DNA from: Nibricoccus aquaticus
GTDB lineage: Bacteria > Verrucomicrobiota > Verrucomicrobiia > Opitutales > Opitutaceae
Direction of reading: 5' to 3'
NCBI RefSeq assembly: GCF_002310495.1
Contig: NZ_CP023344.1
Location: forward strand, 1,054,001-1,118,000
Length of the DNA stretch: 64,000 nucleotides
Shown: positions 51,919-60,984 of the stretch, one piece after another
How positions within the stretch are numbered: the first letter of the stretch is position 1
Layout: the number at the start of each line of letters is the position of its first letter
Position numbers and translations under genes: made by a program
The notes under the pieces: generated by a model
Seen by the model: the letters and a program-made list of their open reading frames with translations, nothing else
Told to the model about the DNA's origin: nothing
The model's database searches: none

Positions 51919-54900
51919 TCACAGATCGAATGTCGCCGACAACCGGAACATCCGTGGATCGATGATGCGATAGATGTACGGCGTCCCGTCGGGATTCACC
52001 GCCACCGCCTGCAAACGTCCGCCTTCAAACGCATTCGTCACGTTGAACTGAAGCGTCATCGGAACCTTGTCGTTGAACAACTTCATGCGGTACTTCGCCA
52101 TGAAATCCACATACAGGCGCGCCTTGTCGTACACCGGTTTGTTCGGATCGAGCTCGCGGATGGCACCATCCGATTCAGGCGCGCCACCGAGGTATCCGAT
52201 GATCGCCTTGTCTTCCCAACGCACCGCGCCGCCGACTTCGAGATTCTTGAGCCAGCGATGATCGCTGATGCCTGCGAACCGGTAATTCGTCAGGAAATTC
52301 GCGCGCCACTCGCGCACTTGATTGCGCATCTTTCCCTGCGTCGCGACCGCGAGCTTCATCGGCGCCAACAGATTCACAGTGTACCAGCTCTCAGGCGTGC
52401 GACCACCGACGACATAGCTGCCGTTCCAGAATCGCTCGCTCGGGTTGTACGGATTCACCGCTGCCTGCCAGACCGGCAGCCGGTCCGCAACATACTGCTG
52501 GAGATCCGGCGAGATCTTCCCGTTGAAAGCCTTCTGCTGAACGATATTCGCCTTCATCGTCCAGTAGCGGTTCGGGTTGAACGCAATCTCCACTTCCTTG
52601 CCGCGCGAAGCCGAGTTCGCCCCGTCGCCATGCGTGCGATTGCGATGACTGTCGATGAACGACGGGCTCACGCCCATCAGCCGCTCCGCCTCCGCTTCGA
52701 TCTGGGCAGGCGTCCACGTCGGATTCGCCGCCAGGATCGCGTTGGAATAAAAACTCTCCAGATCGGGATCGCCACCGCCGCTGTTACCGTCCGCATCGAT
52801 GCGGATCGCACGCTGCACGATCGTGTTCAGCTCACTGCTGCCGCGGCCCAGATCGAGCGTCTCATACTGCACGGCTTTGATGTGCAGGCGCGGCGAGCCG
52901 CCTTCATCGCGCAAAAGCACGAGAGAAAAACCATAGTCCTTCGTCAGACCGCGCGGATCGCCCAGCGGCTTTCCATAAATGTCATAAGCCAGCGAGGACG
53001 GGCTGAAGCTGTCCGACTCGCTGTAGTGCAGGTGTAGCCAGTCGAGCGGCTTGACCACCACACCCTTGTTCGTCGTCTGCCCGCGACGCTGCACCCAGTC
53101 GTTCGTGGTGAACAGGTACAACGGCTCCATGTTGTAGTAACCATTGGTCGCCGCCGTCGGATTGCCCGCGCTGTTGCCTTCGCGCGTCCGGTTGATGTCG
53201 CGGCGAATGCCGTAATTGAGAATCACCTTATCCTTCCAGAAAAAGCCCTGCCAGTTCGCACCCGAGGTGCTGAGCAGACGGCGGTTCAACCGGTTCGCAT
53301 AGTAGTACTCGCCGAACTCCACCGACTCATTGATCCACTGATTCGCGGTGCCGTTGTAGTAACGAAGCACCTGGTCGCTGTTCTCGACCTTCAACCGCTC
53401 AGGCGAGTAATCGACATTCCCGCCCTGCACGTCGCCCACATAGAAATGCGGATACGTACGGAATGAAGCCGAATTGCGGCTGCTCACGATACCCATCCAC
53501 GACTCCGTCGAGGAAATCGTGTCTTTGTACCCGAGACTGCCGCCAAGCACTTCCTTGTACTCTCCGTACCCGGTGAAGTTGTGGCGGCCGACCCACTTCA
53601 ACCAGCCATCCTCCTGGCTGAGATCCAGCTGGTAAGCCAGCGTGCCGCGGTAGTTGTCGCTGTTGTTGCGCCTCTGCGTGAAGATTGGCTGCGAACCACC
53701 GACATACGGACGCAGGAAGTACGGGTTATCCGCCCCATCCAGCAGCTTCTCGTTGATGTCGATAAACACCTGGAGATTGCTCCCGTTGCCGAGAAAACTC
53801 CGCGACTTGGAGCTGGTCTTCTCGCTCACCATCGTGCCCTGAAAGGCGAGCACCTGCCGAGGCGTCTTCAGGAAAAACTGCTCGATCTCGGCCGTAAATA
53901 TTTCGCCCTTCGACGTCACATAGTTCGGCGCCGTGAGGCTGTCGGACTCCCAATCGTAGAGCGACTGATCGCTGATGCCGGGAGCCAGGAACAACGGATA
54001 CTGCCCGGAGTTCTTCGTGTAGAAATTTGTGTTCTGCAGCAGTCGGCCGGTGCCGCCCGTGTTGGCCGGTCCATTCACGCCAGCCGCAGGCATGCGGTTG
54101 ATCATGTAGAGCCCGACGACGCCGTTATCGATGTACTGGCTGGGGAAAGTCGTCAGCGCCGAGTCAGTCACGCCAATGCTGTACGGCAGTAACGTGCTCT
54201 CCAGCGCCGTGGTCACACCCGTGATCGACGGACGGCCATCGCGAAAATTAACCGTCTGCGTGATCGGATTCCACGTCGGTTTCCCGCTCGCCGCCCAGTC
54301 CGTGTACATATCGCGCGGCGTCACGGAATTCGGCCGGCTGTTGAAATTGCGATAGCTCTCGAAGCTCGAGCGAAGCGTGGTGCTCTTAAACGGCTGCACC
54401 GTCACCGCAAACTGCGCGCGCCGCGTTGTGTCCGAGGAGGGTTTGCGCACGAACCCTTTCTCATCGTACAGCCCGAGTGCGCGCATGCCCACTTTTCCCG
54501 GGACCAGCACGCGGTTGAAATCCATGCCCAGCCGGTAACCGTCGTAGCTGTCCACGCTCGTCGTGATCTGACTGATGTCCTTCGCGGTCGATGCCTTCTT
54601 GGTGATGATGTTCACACCGCCGCCAGAATTCCCGAGGCCGAAAATGCTCGAATTGGGCCCGCGCGAAATCTCGATCGACTCCACGTTAAACGTGTCGATC
54701 GGCAGCGTTGAATCCATCCCGTTCACCGCGATGTTGGCCGCACTCAACCCGCGCATGCGCGTCGCCCCGCTCGGATTGCTCATCACCGAGTCGGTCACCA
54801 CACCGCGATCCACGTTGAAGCTCGTGTACTGGTAAATGCCCTCGGTGCTGGCCTCATACTTGAACACATCGTTGATATCGAAAGCCGCCGTGTCCCGCAG

Positions 54901-55209
54901 CTGCTGCCCCGTGACCACGCTGATCGAGGCCGCAAGATCTTCTAGCCGCGAATTCAAGCGCGTGCCCGACATCGCGGAATTAGCCAGATAGCCATTTGTC
55001 GTCGCTTCCACCTCGAAAGGCGAAAGCTCGATGACATCGCTCTCCACCTCCGGACGGCTGCCCGGCGGAGTCGCTGCGGGTGCCCCGGCAGCGAGAGTCG
55101 GTTGGTTCACGGCCTGCCCCCACGCCGCCGACGCGGCGAGGATGGAAAAGGCGATTTGCGCGCTGACGCGGCGCAGGTGCGTATCGGTCTGTCGTAGTAG
55201 GTTCTTCAT
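51919..55209 (-). CDS. TonB-dependent receptor, large (1096 residues)
   Basis: An outer-membrane receptor of Opitutaceae style. The signal peptide is about 1-32 (SILAASAAWGQA). The TonB-box-like segment IELSPFEVEATTNGYLANSA follows. The plug has SMSGTRLNSRLEDLAASISV (AMSGTRL block), the plug-end block VESIEISRGPNSSIFGLGNS and GGVNIITKKA. The barrel ends RMFRLSATFDL with an aromatic-x-Leu C-terminus. ATG at 55209 (MKNLLRQTDTHLRR) is preferred to the GTG/ATG options upstream. Flanked by pectate lyase, beta-helix enzyme and fucosidase genes, it probably imports oligosaccharides released from pectin. It has no carboxypeptidase-like domain. Confidence 0.93.
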   Translation of the reverse strand: MKNLLRQTDTHLRRVSAQIAFSILAASAAWGQAVNQPTLAAGAPAATPPGSRPEVESDVIELSPFEVEATTNGYLANSAMSGTRLNSRLEDLAASISVVTGQQLRDTAAFDINDVFKYEASTEGIYQYTSFNVDRGVVTDSVMSNPSGATRMRGLSAANIAVNGMDSTLPIDTFNVESIEISRGPNSSIFGLGNSGGGVNIITKKASTAKDISQITTSVDSYDGYRLGMDFNRVLVPGKVGMRALGLYDEKGFVRKPSSDTTRRAQFAVTVQPFKSTTLRSSFESYRNFNSRPNSVTPRDMYTDWAASGKPTWNPITQTVNFRDGRPSITGVTTALESTLLPYSIGVTDSALTTFPSQYIDNGVVGLYMINRMPAAGVNGPANTGGTGRLLQNTNFYTKNSGQYPLFLAPGISDQSLYDWESDSLTAPNYVTSKGEIFTAEIEQFFLKTPRQVLAFQGTMVSEKTSSKSRSFLGNGSNLQVFIDINEKLLDGADNPYFLRPYVGGSQPIFTQRRNNSDNYRGTLAYQLDLSQEDGWLKWVGRHNFTGYGEYKEVLGGSLGYKDTISSTESWMGIVSSRNSASFRTYPHFYVGDVQGGNVDYSPERLKVENSDQVLRYYNGTANQWINESVEFGEYYYANRLNRRLLSTSGANWQGFFWKDKVILNYGIRRDINRTREGNSAGNPTAATNGYYNMEPLYLFTTNDWVQRRGQTTNKGVVVKPLDWLHLHYSESDSFSPSSLAYDIYGKPLGDPRGLTKDYGFSLVLLRDEGGSPRLHIKAVQYETLDLGRGSSELNTIVQRAIRIDADGNSGGGDPDLESFYSNAILAANPTWTPAQIEAEAERLMGVSPSFIDSHRNRTHGDGANSASRGKEVEIAFNPNRYWTMKANIVQQKAFNGKISPDLQQYVADRLPVWQAAVNPYNPSERFWNGSYVVGGRTPESWYTVNLLAPMKLAVATQGKMRNQVREWRANFLTNYRFAGISDHRWLKNLEVGGAVRWEDKAIIGYLGGAPESDGAIRELDPNKPVYDKARLYVDFMAKYRMKLFNDKVPMTLQFNVTNAFEGGRLQAVAVNPDGTPYIYRIIDPRMFRLSATFDL

Positions 55210-55532
55210 GATGCGGGTTGGGTATGCGCCTCGCACCGCCTTACTTCACCAGCCGGCGCTCCGTTCCTCCGCATCCATCCTCTATCACCGCGCACCTCCC
55301 GCACGGGATGCGCAACGACACAGGCCAGACACGGCAGACTGCAACGGCTCAGCTTTGGTAAAACAAAAACGGGGCAACTAAGGCGGGGCGTTCAAAAAAC
55401 CTCAGCTGCCTCCGCTCAACGCACCCACTTTCTGACAGTACCGATTTTCGTATCCGAAAACCAACTCCCTCGTCAACCGCGCGAAATTCTCCGCCACCCG
55501 CCTCCCCCCGCCGCCGCGCTGTATTCCTCCTC
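55210..55532. other. Spacer upstream of the TonB receptor
   Basis: It lies between the TonB receptor start and the end of the beta-helix gene (both minus strand) and must carry the receptor promoter. It contains the perfect inverted repeat TTTTCG-TATC-CGAAAA at 55445-55460, which could be a regulator site about 240 bases before the receptor ATG. No coding potential is seen. Confidence 0.45.
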
Positions 55533-57422
55533 TCAATCCTCCCGCAAATCCCTGAACGACTCCTCCAGCCCCGAGCGCGTTTTCACCGACTCCGGCACGC
55601 CCGGTCCGTTCTTTTCCCACACATTTCCCGGACCGTTCGCATTTTTCTGAAACTTTTCCTCCGGGCACCAGTTGTCCCGCACCGTCATGAACGCCGAGCC
55701 CTCATCGAGGTAAACATACGACCAGTGCGCCTTGTCATGCGCCCACGGTCCCGGCGTCACATCCCAGATCGCATTCTCCGCCACGAGGGTTCCCGGCTGC
55801 GCCGAGAGCGTGTAGATCCCGCCCGTGTCCGCCATCCGCGTCGCGATGTTGAAAATCCGGTTCCCCACCACCCGGTTCTTCCCCGCCGCATTTGGCGAAC
55901 GCGTCCAGCCCCACCCCACGCTCACCGCCGTGTACGGTAGATTGTTCAGCTCGTTGTGCTCGATCGTGATTTCCCGCGCGTACCCCACAGCGATCCCCAC
56001 ACAGCCCCAATCCTCCGTCGCGCAATCCGTGAACAAATTGTTCGCGATCCGCGTGCCCGCGCACACCACCCGCTGGTCCGCCGGATTGTACGGCAGATGC
56101 GATTCCTCCGCCTCGTCTTGAAAACTCCCGAGCTGCAATCCGCTCCCGCCCAGATCGCGAAACACGCAGCCTTCCACCGCGCCGCCTTTCGTCCCTTTCA
56201 CAAAATCCAGCCCGCTCCCCGCCCCGTGCTCGAAACGGCAGCGCACAAACCGCACGCCTTCCGCATTCCGCACCACAACCGACGCCACCAGCCGCTCCAG
56301 CCATTCCTGATTGTCCAGACTCCGCCAGTCCGGCGTCCCCTTCGGCGAGAGTTTGTACGACTCATTCATCGCCATCCCCGCCTGCAACGGCACATGCCCT
56401 TCGCGCCCCGGCCTCGTCCACGCCCCGTGCTGAAACGCGATCCCGCGAAACACCACCTGCGTCACCGGCCGCTCCAGCGATCCCGCGATTTCCACTAGGG
56501 TCTCCAACGCTGGCGTCACTACCCGCACCGTCGCCATATCTTCGCCGTCGCGCGGCCAGTAATAAATCTTCCCCGCCCGCACATCCACCCACCACTCGCC
56601 CGGCTGATCGAGAAACGCCGCGGCCCCGCTCAGAAAAAACGGCGCATTATTCCCCTCCTTCATGATCGGCTGCGGCCACGGATGCTCGAATTGAATCCGA
56701 CTCTCCGGTGCATGAAACGTCAGCACCGCCTTATCGCCCTCCACGCGCACGCTCTTCACGCGCAAGATCGCGATCTCCCACTGCTGCAAAATCAACATCT
56801 CCAGCCCACGTACCGCCTCCGCCACTCCACCCAGCGCCGCCGCCCGCACCGTCGCCGTCTCCTTCAACCGGTCCCACTCCAGCAGCCGCTCCATGTCCTC
56901 TCCATTCTGCGCCCGCGCCTTCACCGCCTTGCGCTCGCCCACCCACATCTGGCGCACATCCACAGCCCGTCCTTGAAAAACGGGTACATCCGCCACCCAC
57001 AATTCCCCGCGCGCCTTTTCCGAAAATGCTCCCTCCACGTCCCCCGCCCGCGTCCACCCGCCAATCACCGCCCCGCCGCTGAAAACCGGCCGCTCACCCT
57101 TCGCTGCCTCGAACACCGTCGGCGCTTTCTCCGTCCCCGCATCCTCCGGCCGCACGCGCAACGTTTCTTCCAGCACATGAACGCCGCCCTTCAACAAAAT
57201 CCTCACACCCTCCGTCGTCGCCGCCACGTCTCCCGTGCGCCGCAGCTCCCGCGCTTTCCGCAACGCCATCCACGCCGACTTCACCGGCTCCGCCTCCGTC
57301 CCCGCAGCCGCGTCATCGCCTTCAGTCGACACCCAGATCTCCGCCGGCGCAGCAAACGCGCCCGCGCTCCACACCGAAACAGCCATCAACAACACGACCC
57401 GGATCACGCAAAATTTTTTCAC
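55533..57422 (-). CDS. Exported right-handed beta-helix protein, possible GH141-type glycosidase
   Basis: A 629-residue protein with a signal peptide (MKKFCVIRVVLLMAVSVWSA, cleavage near AFAAP) and then IWVSTEGDDAAAGTEAEP, the usual opening of beta-helix carbohydrate enzymes. Residues about 300-600 show parallel beta-helix rungs (VVVRNAEGVRFVRCRFEHGA, AVEGCVFRDLGGSGLQLGS, TRIANNLFTDCATEDW, ITIEHNELNNLPYTAVSVG). The SxGW-x-N-x-GKNR-V-GNRIFN segment and the MADTGGIYTLSAQPGTLVAE block resemble family GH141 (fucosidase/xylanase) proteins. That assignment is from memory of the family style and is not certain. The start is GTG at 57422. It fits with the fucosidase and pectate lyase nearby. Confidence 0.8.
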   Translation of the reverse strand: MKKFCVIRVVLLMAVSVWSAGAFAAPAEIWVSTEGDDAAAGTEAEPVKSAWMALRKARELRRTGDVAATTEGVRILLKGGVHVLEETLRVRPEDAGTEKAPTVFEAAKGERPVFSGGAVIGGWTRAGDVEGAFSEKARGELWVADVPVFQGRAVDVRQMWVGERKAVKARAQNGEDMERLLEWDRLKETATVRAAALGGVAEAVRGLEMLILQQWEIAILRVKSVRVEGDKAVLTFHAPESRIQFEHPWPQPIMKEGNNAPFFLSGAAAFLDQPGEWWVDVRAGKIYYWPRDGEDMATVRVVTPALETLVEIAGSLERPVTQVVFRGIAFQHGAWTRPGREGHVPLQAGMAMNESYKLSPKGTPDWRSLDNQEWLERLVASVVVRNAEGVRFVRCRFEHGAGSGLDFVKGTKGGAVEGCVFRDLGGSGLQLGSFQDEAEESHLPYNPADQRVVCAGTRIANNLFTDCATEDWGCVGIAVGYAREITIEHNELNNLPYTAVSVGWGWTRSPNAAGKNRVVGNRIFNIATRMADTGGIYTLSAQPGTLVAENAIWDVTPGPWAHDKAHWSYVYLDEGSAFMTVRDNWCPEEKFQKNANGPGNVWEKNGPGVPESVKTRSGLEESFRDLRED

Positions 57423-57534
57423 GCCGCATCCTCTGACTTCCTCTCACGCCCCGCGCAACCCCGCCGTCACCGGACGTCCCATGACGGTCCACCCGCCCCT
57501 CCGGCCATAGTTCTCTCACTCGTTCTCCCCTCCG

Positions 57535-57570
57535 ACATCTGTGCCCATCCGAGTAATCTGTGGTTAAACC
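57535..57570 (+). repeat. Dispersed intergenic repeat, CATCTGTG family
   Basis: ACATCTGTGCCCATCCGA, then GTAATCTGTGGTTAAACC. It is a diverged copy of the family also seen at 6244, 51805, 59151 and 63082. Confidence 0.7.
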
Positions 57571-57626
57571 TTCTCCGAAACATTCGCGTCACCCGGAATC
57601 CCTTCACGGTCAAAACACCCGCCCCC

Positions 57627-57660
57627 TCAATCCTGTTAGTCCTGCATTCCTGTCCAAAAA
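57627..57660 (+). repeat. Dispersed intergenic repeat, TTAGTCCTG family
   Basis: TCAATCCTGTTAGTCCTG, then CATTCCTGTCCAAAAA. A related copy lies at 59113-59147 (CCCGTTAGTCCTCTTAATCC then TGTCCCAAAATA). Both are built from a 9-base TTARTCCTG word. Confidence 0.65.
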
Positions 57661-57820
57661 TTCCGCCCATCCACCCTCCGTGCCCTCAGTGTCCGCGCTC
57701 TGTGAACTCCATGTCCCCCTCCGATTCCGCCCTCCAAAAATCACCCTATCACTCGTCCTCCTCCGTACTCCGCGCTCTCCGCGCCTCCGCGGTGAATCCT
57801 TTCCGCTTCTCCCTCACTCA

Positions 57821-58951
57821 TTATTCCACCGCATGACTGGCCCGATAACTCCGCGGCGTACACCCGCACGCACGCCGGAACGCTTCATTAAACCGACTCA
57901 ACGAATTGAACCCCGACCCAAACGCCACCTCCACGATCTTCTCCTCCGTCGTCGCGAGTAACCGCTGCGCATGAGACACCCGATGATGCGTCACATAATC
58001 GATCAACGTCGTCCCAAACGCCTTCCTGAAAAGCCCCATCGCGTAGTTGGGATGCAGATTCACCGCCCGCCCGATCTCCTCCACCGTCAGCGCCTCTGTG
58101 TAACGCTGAGCGATCAAACACGCCATCTGCTCCACCTTGTTTAACTCCGACCCCTGCAACGCCCCCACGCTCCGCCCGCGCTTCTTCCCCTCCCAGATTC
58201 TTTCCTCCTTCGCGTCCTTCGTCCGCCCTTCGCGAGACACCCTCCCCGTTCTGTCTTTCCGTCCGCTCACTACGTCGCGCACCACCTCGGGTCCGACTGC
58301 GCCCACCGTTTCACGCCCCAGCCCCAGCGCGATCCTCCGCAACCGCGCCTCCATCTCCAGCATCACGATACGCTCCACATCGTCCCCCGCCTTCGCCTGA
58401 AGATCCTTCTCCCACCGCGCAAACAACCCGCAGTCCTCCTTCCCCGCATCCATCTCTTTTTTCACCGCCTCTTCCGGCCGTCCGCCCACCATCTCCCCCC
58501 GCAACAACCGCCGCACCATCGCCTCCGGCAGCCGGCACTGCAAAAACCACGCGAACGGAATCGTCGCCACGAAGTACCGCGTCCCCTCCCCATACTCCAC
58601 GATCTGGTGCGGGATCGCCGCCCAAAAAACCGCCAGCCGCCCCGCCTCCACGCGCACCTTCTGCCCGCCGAGCAGATAAGTCACCCAGCCGCTCTCCACC
58701 AGATTCAGCTCGATCTCATTATGATGATCCGGCCGCCGCATCGGCGAAGGCGTCCACCGCACACACGTCAGTCCATACGGCTCAAAATCCTTCCGCCCCG
58801 GATCAAACGACACCCCCGCCCGCTCCCCGTCCTTTATCAACCGCTCCGCCCCTCCGCGTCCTTCCTCCGTCCTTCGCGAGACACCCGCCTTCCTCACCAC
58901 GCCCCCGCGCACCTCAATGCCACGCGCCCGCGCCTTCTTCTCCGCCTTCAT
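57821..58951 (-). CDS. AraC-family regulator with repeat-derived insertions
   Basis: A 376-residue regulator. The cupin-type N-terminal domain has PDHHNEIELNLVESGWVTYL and VEAGRLAVFWAAIPHQIV. The C-terminal AraC domain (about 275-372) has LTVEEIGRAVNLHPNYAMGL and KIVEVAFGSGFNSLSRFNEAF, then CTPRSYR. Two Arg/Lys/Glu-rich stretches do not belong to the family: SRRTEEGRGGAERL near the N-terminus and SREGRTKDAKEERIWEGKK before the DNA-binding domain. Both are encoded by relatives of a repeat word (58851-58889 and 58201-58242). ATG at 58951 is used; an in-frame TTG at 58990 is weak. It probably controls the neighbouring carbohydrate genes, as AraC members often do. Confidence 0.88.
   Translation of the reverse strand: MKAEKKARARGIEVRGGVVRKAGVSRRTEEGRGGAERLIKDGERAGVSFDPGRKDFEPYGLTCVRWTPSPMRRPDHHNEIELNLVESGWVTYLLGGQKVRVEAGRLAVFWAAIPHQIVEYGEGTRYFVATIPFAWFLQCRLPEAMVRRLLRGEMVGGRPEEAVKKEMDAGKEDCGLFARWEKDLQAKAGDDVERIVMLEMEARLRRIALGLGRETVGAVGPEVVRDVVSGRKDRTGRVSREGRTKDAKEERIWEGKKRGRSVGALQGSELNKVEQMACLIAQRYTEALTVEEIGRAVNLHPNYAMGLFRKAFGTTLIDYVTHHRVSHAQRLLATTEEKIVEVAFGSGFNSLSRFNEAFRRACGCTPRSYRASHAVE
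58201..58242. repeat. Repeat element inside the AraC gene, copy 1
   Basis: It contains CCTTCGCGTCCTTCG and CCTTCGCGAGACACCC. The last 16 bases are identical to copy 2 at 58851-58889. It encodes, on the minus strand, the charged stretch between the sensing and DNA-binding domains. Confidence 0.65.
58851..58889. repeat. Repeat element inside the AraC gene, copy 2
   Basis: It contains CCTCCGCGTCCTTCC and CCTTCGCGAGACACCC, in the same orientation as copy 1. It encodes the charged N-terminal stretch of the regulator. Confidence 0.65.
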
Positions 58952-59351
58952 TAAAAATGGTCGCTTCGTGCTCACCTTAGAATCCCGCAAGAAACCTCAT
59001 TTTTCCGGGAAGAAACAGCCGAAAAACTTCTTTAATATAGCTCCTTAAGCCCGCCTTCTCGCCCGCCCGAAACCAACTCCACTCCGCACGAGCCCAGATT
59101 TCCCATCTCCGAAATCCCGTTAGTCCTCTTAATCCTGTCCCAAAATAATCCTCCGTCATCTGTGCCCATCTGTGTCATCCGTGGTTAAAAACTCCGCCCT
59201 CCCAAACATTCGCGTCCCCTAGCATCCATTCGTGGTTAAAAAACTCCGCCACCTCCCTTCCCAGACTGCCCCCTCCATCCCCTACCCTCTTCCCTCTTCC
59301 TCCACTCCTCCTTTCACCCATCCCTCTTCACCCTTCACCATTCCCTACTTC
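58952..59351. other. Repeat-rich spacer with pyrimidine-rich leader
   Basis: This is the divergent region between the AraC regulator and the isomerase-like gene. It holds repeat copies at 59113-59147 (TTAGTCCT family), 59151-59196 and 59211-59250 (CATCTGTG/GTGGTTAAA family). It ends in a tract of about 80 bases (59271-59350) with no G, mostly CT with some A, directly before the ATG at 59352. No gene is seen. Confidence 0.65.
59151..59250 (+). repeat. Dispersed intergenic repeat, one full and one partial copy
   Basis: The full copy is CTCCGTCATCTGTGCCCATC, then TGTGTCATCCGTGGTTAAAA (59151-59191). A partial copy at 59211-59250 reads CGCGTCCCCTAGCATCC, then ATTCGTGGTTAAAAAACTCC. An equivalent full-plus-partial pair occurs at 63082-63176, so the two halves travel together. 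Confidence 0.7.
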
Positions 59352-60776
59352 ATGAAACCTCAGCCCTTCTCCCTCGGCGTCCTCTTCGGCAATCGCGACT
59401 TCTTCCCTGACAAACTCGTCAGCGAAGCCCGCGCCGACTTCACCAAGCTCTTCGCCGAAATCGGCATCGACGCCATCATGCTCGACCCGGCCGACTCCAA
59501 ACTCGGCGGCGTCGAAACCCACAACGACGCCCGCAAATGCGCCGACCTCTTCCGCAAAAACCGCGACAAGATCGGCGGCGTCCTCGTCGTCCTCCCCAAC
59601 TTCGGCGACGAAAAAGGCGTGGCCGACACCCTCAAACTCGCCGGCCTCAACGTCCCCGTCCTCATCCAGGGTTATCCCGACGATCTCGACCGCCTCGACG
59701 TCATCCGCCGCCGCGACGCCTTCTGCGGAAAAATTTCCGTCTGCAACAACCTCCGCCAGGCCAACATCCCCTACTCGCTCACGACCAAACACGTCGTCCG
59801 CCCGACCGATCCGACCTTCCGCGCCGACCTGAATAAATTCCTCGGCGTCTGCCGCGTCGTCCGTGGCATCCGCGGCGTGCGCATCGGCGCCGTCGGCGCC
59901 CGTCCCGGCGCTTTCAATACCGTCCGCTACTCGGAAAAAATCCTCGAACGCAACGGCATCTCCGTCACCACCGTCGACCTCTCCGAGATCCTCGGCTCCG
60001 CCGCCAAGATCGGCGAGACCGACACCCGCATCCTCTCAAAGATCGACGAGATCAAAGCCTACGCCAACGCCACCGCCGTCCCGCCCGCGAAGCTCATCCA
60101 GATGGCCCGCCTCGGCATCGTCCTCGACGATTTCGTCGCCACCAACCACCTCGACGCCACCGCCATCCAGTGCTGGACCTCCGTGCAGGCCAACCACGGC
60201 TGCAACGTCTGCACCAGCATGAGCATGATGTCCGAAAACTTCCTGCCCAGCGCCTGCGAAGTCGACGTCACCGGCGTGCTCACCATGTACGCCATGCAGC
60301 TCGCCTCGCTCTCCCCGAGCGCGCTCGTGGATTGGAATAACAACTACGGCGACACCGACGACAAGTGCGTCCTCTTCCACTGCGGCAACTGGGCCAAGTC
60401 CTTCCTCCCCGACATCAAGATCCTCAACGCCCCCATCCTCGGCTCGACCCTCGGCGTCGAAAACACCTGGGGCGCCCTCGACGGCCGCACGCCCGCCACC
60501 CCGCTCACGTATGGCCGCATCACGACCGACGACACCAGCGGCGTCATCCGCGCCTACGTCGGCCAAGGCCAGCTCACCAACGACGACCTCAAGACCTTCG
60601 GCAACCGCGCCGTCGCCCAAGTCCCGAAGCTCCAGAAACTGATGCACCACATCTGCCGCGAAGGCTTCGAGCACCACGTCGTCATGAACAGCTCGCACAC
60701 TGCCGGCATCCTCGAAGAAGCCTTCACCCGCTACCTCGGCTGGGAAGTCTACCACCACGAAAACCCCGAAGCCTAA
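59352..60776 (+). CDS. L-fucose/L-arabinose isomerase-like protein
   Basis: A 474-residue cytoplasmic protein of the fucose isomerase-like superfamily (aldose-ketose isomerases using a divalent metal). Visible blocks are VLVVLPNFGDEKGVADTLK, VPVLIQGYPDDLDRLDVIRR, GARPGAFNTVRYSEKILERN, CNVCTSMSMMSENFLPSACE with candidate metal ligand Glu303, and VLFHCGNWAKSFLP with a conserved His. It is shorter than classical FucI (about 590) and matches the short uncharacterised branch. ATG at 59352 follows a long G-free leader. It is followed by the split transketolase and an FGGY kinase on the same strand; see the findings for a D-apiose hypothesis. Fucose or another deoxy or branched sugar is also possible. 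Confidence 0.85.
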   Translation: MKPQPFSLGVLFGNRDFFPDKLVSEARADFTKLFAEIGIDAIMLDPADSKLGGVETHNDARKCADLFRKNRDKIGGVLVVLPNFGDEKGVADTLKLAGLNVPVLIQGYPDDLDRLDVIRRRDAFCGKISVCNNLRQANIPYSLTTKHVVRPTDPTFRADLNKFLGVCRVVRGIRGVRIGAVGARPGAFNTVRYSEKILERNGISVTTVDLSEILGSAAKIGETDTRILSKIDEIKAYANATAVPPAKLIQMARLGIVLDDFVATNHLDATAIQCWTSVQANHGCNVCTSMSMMSENFLPSACEVDVTGVLTMYAMQLASLSPSALVDWNNNYGDTDDKCVLFHCGNWAKSFLPDIKILNAPILGSTLGVENTWGALDGRTPATPLTYGRITTDDTSGVIRAYVGQGQLTNDDLKTFGNRAVAQVPKLQKLMHHICREGFEHHVVMNSSHTAGILEEAFTRYLGWEVYHHENPEA

Positions 60777-60824
60777 AACTCCAAAAATAAACCACACAGG
60801 CACAGAGCCCAATCCACCTCTCTG

Positions 60825-60910
60825 CCTCCTTATCCTTCCGTATCCTTCCTCATCTGTGGTTAAAAATCCGTTCTCCGAAACCTTAGCTTCTTTGCGTCTT
60901 CGCGCTTAAC
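60825..60910 (+). repeat. Dispersed repeat block between isomerase and transketolase genes
   Basis: CTTATCCTTCCGTATCCTTC, CTCATCTGTGGTTAAAAATC, then CGAAACCTTAGCTTCTTTGC and GTCTTCGCGCTTAAC. A near copy of the whole block, in the same order, is at 61839-61926 in front of the next gene. Confidence 0.75.
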
Positions 60911-60984
60911 CCAACCACCGCGCAACCAACCACGCACCGTCTCCGGTCTCTCAACTCTCAACCCTCACCTCTCAACTTCCCCGG

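Larger units (their letters stand above)
57423..57820. other. Repeat-rich intergenic region
   Basis: No gene. It is filled with dispersed repeat words: a CATCTGTG...CTGTGGTTAAA copy at 57535-57570, an AATCCTGTTAGTCCTG copy at 57627-57660, a CCTCCGTGCCCTCAGTGTCCG copy at 57673-57714 and CTCCGTACTCCGCGCTCTCC at 57764-57803. The minus-strand beta-helix gene must have its promoter near the left end. Confidence 0.65.
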
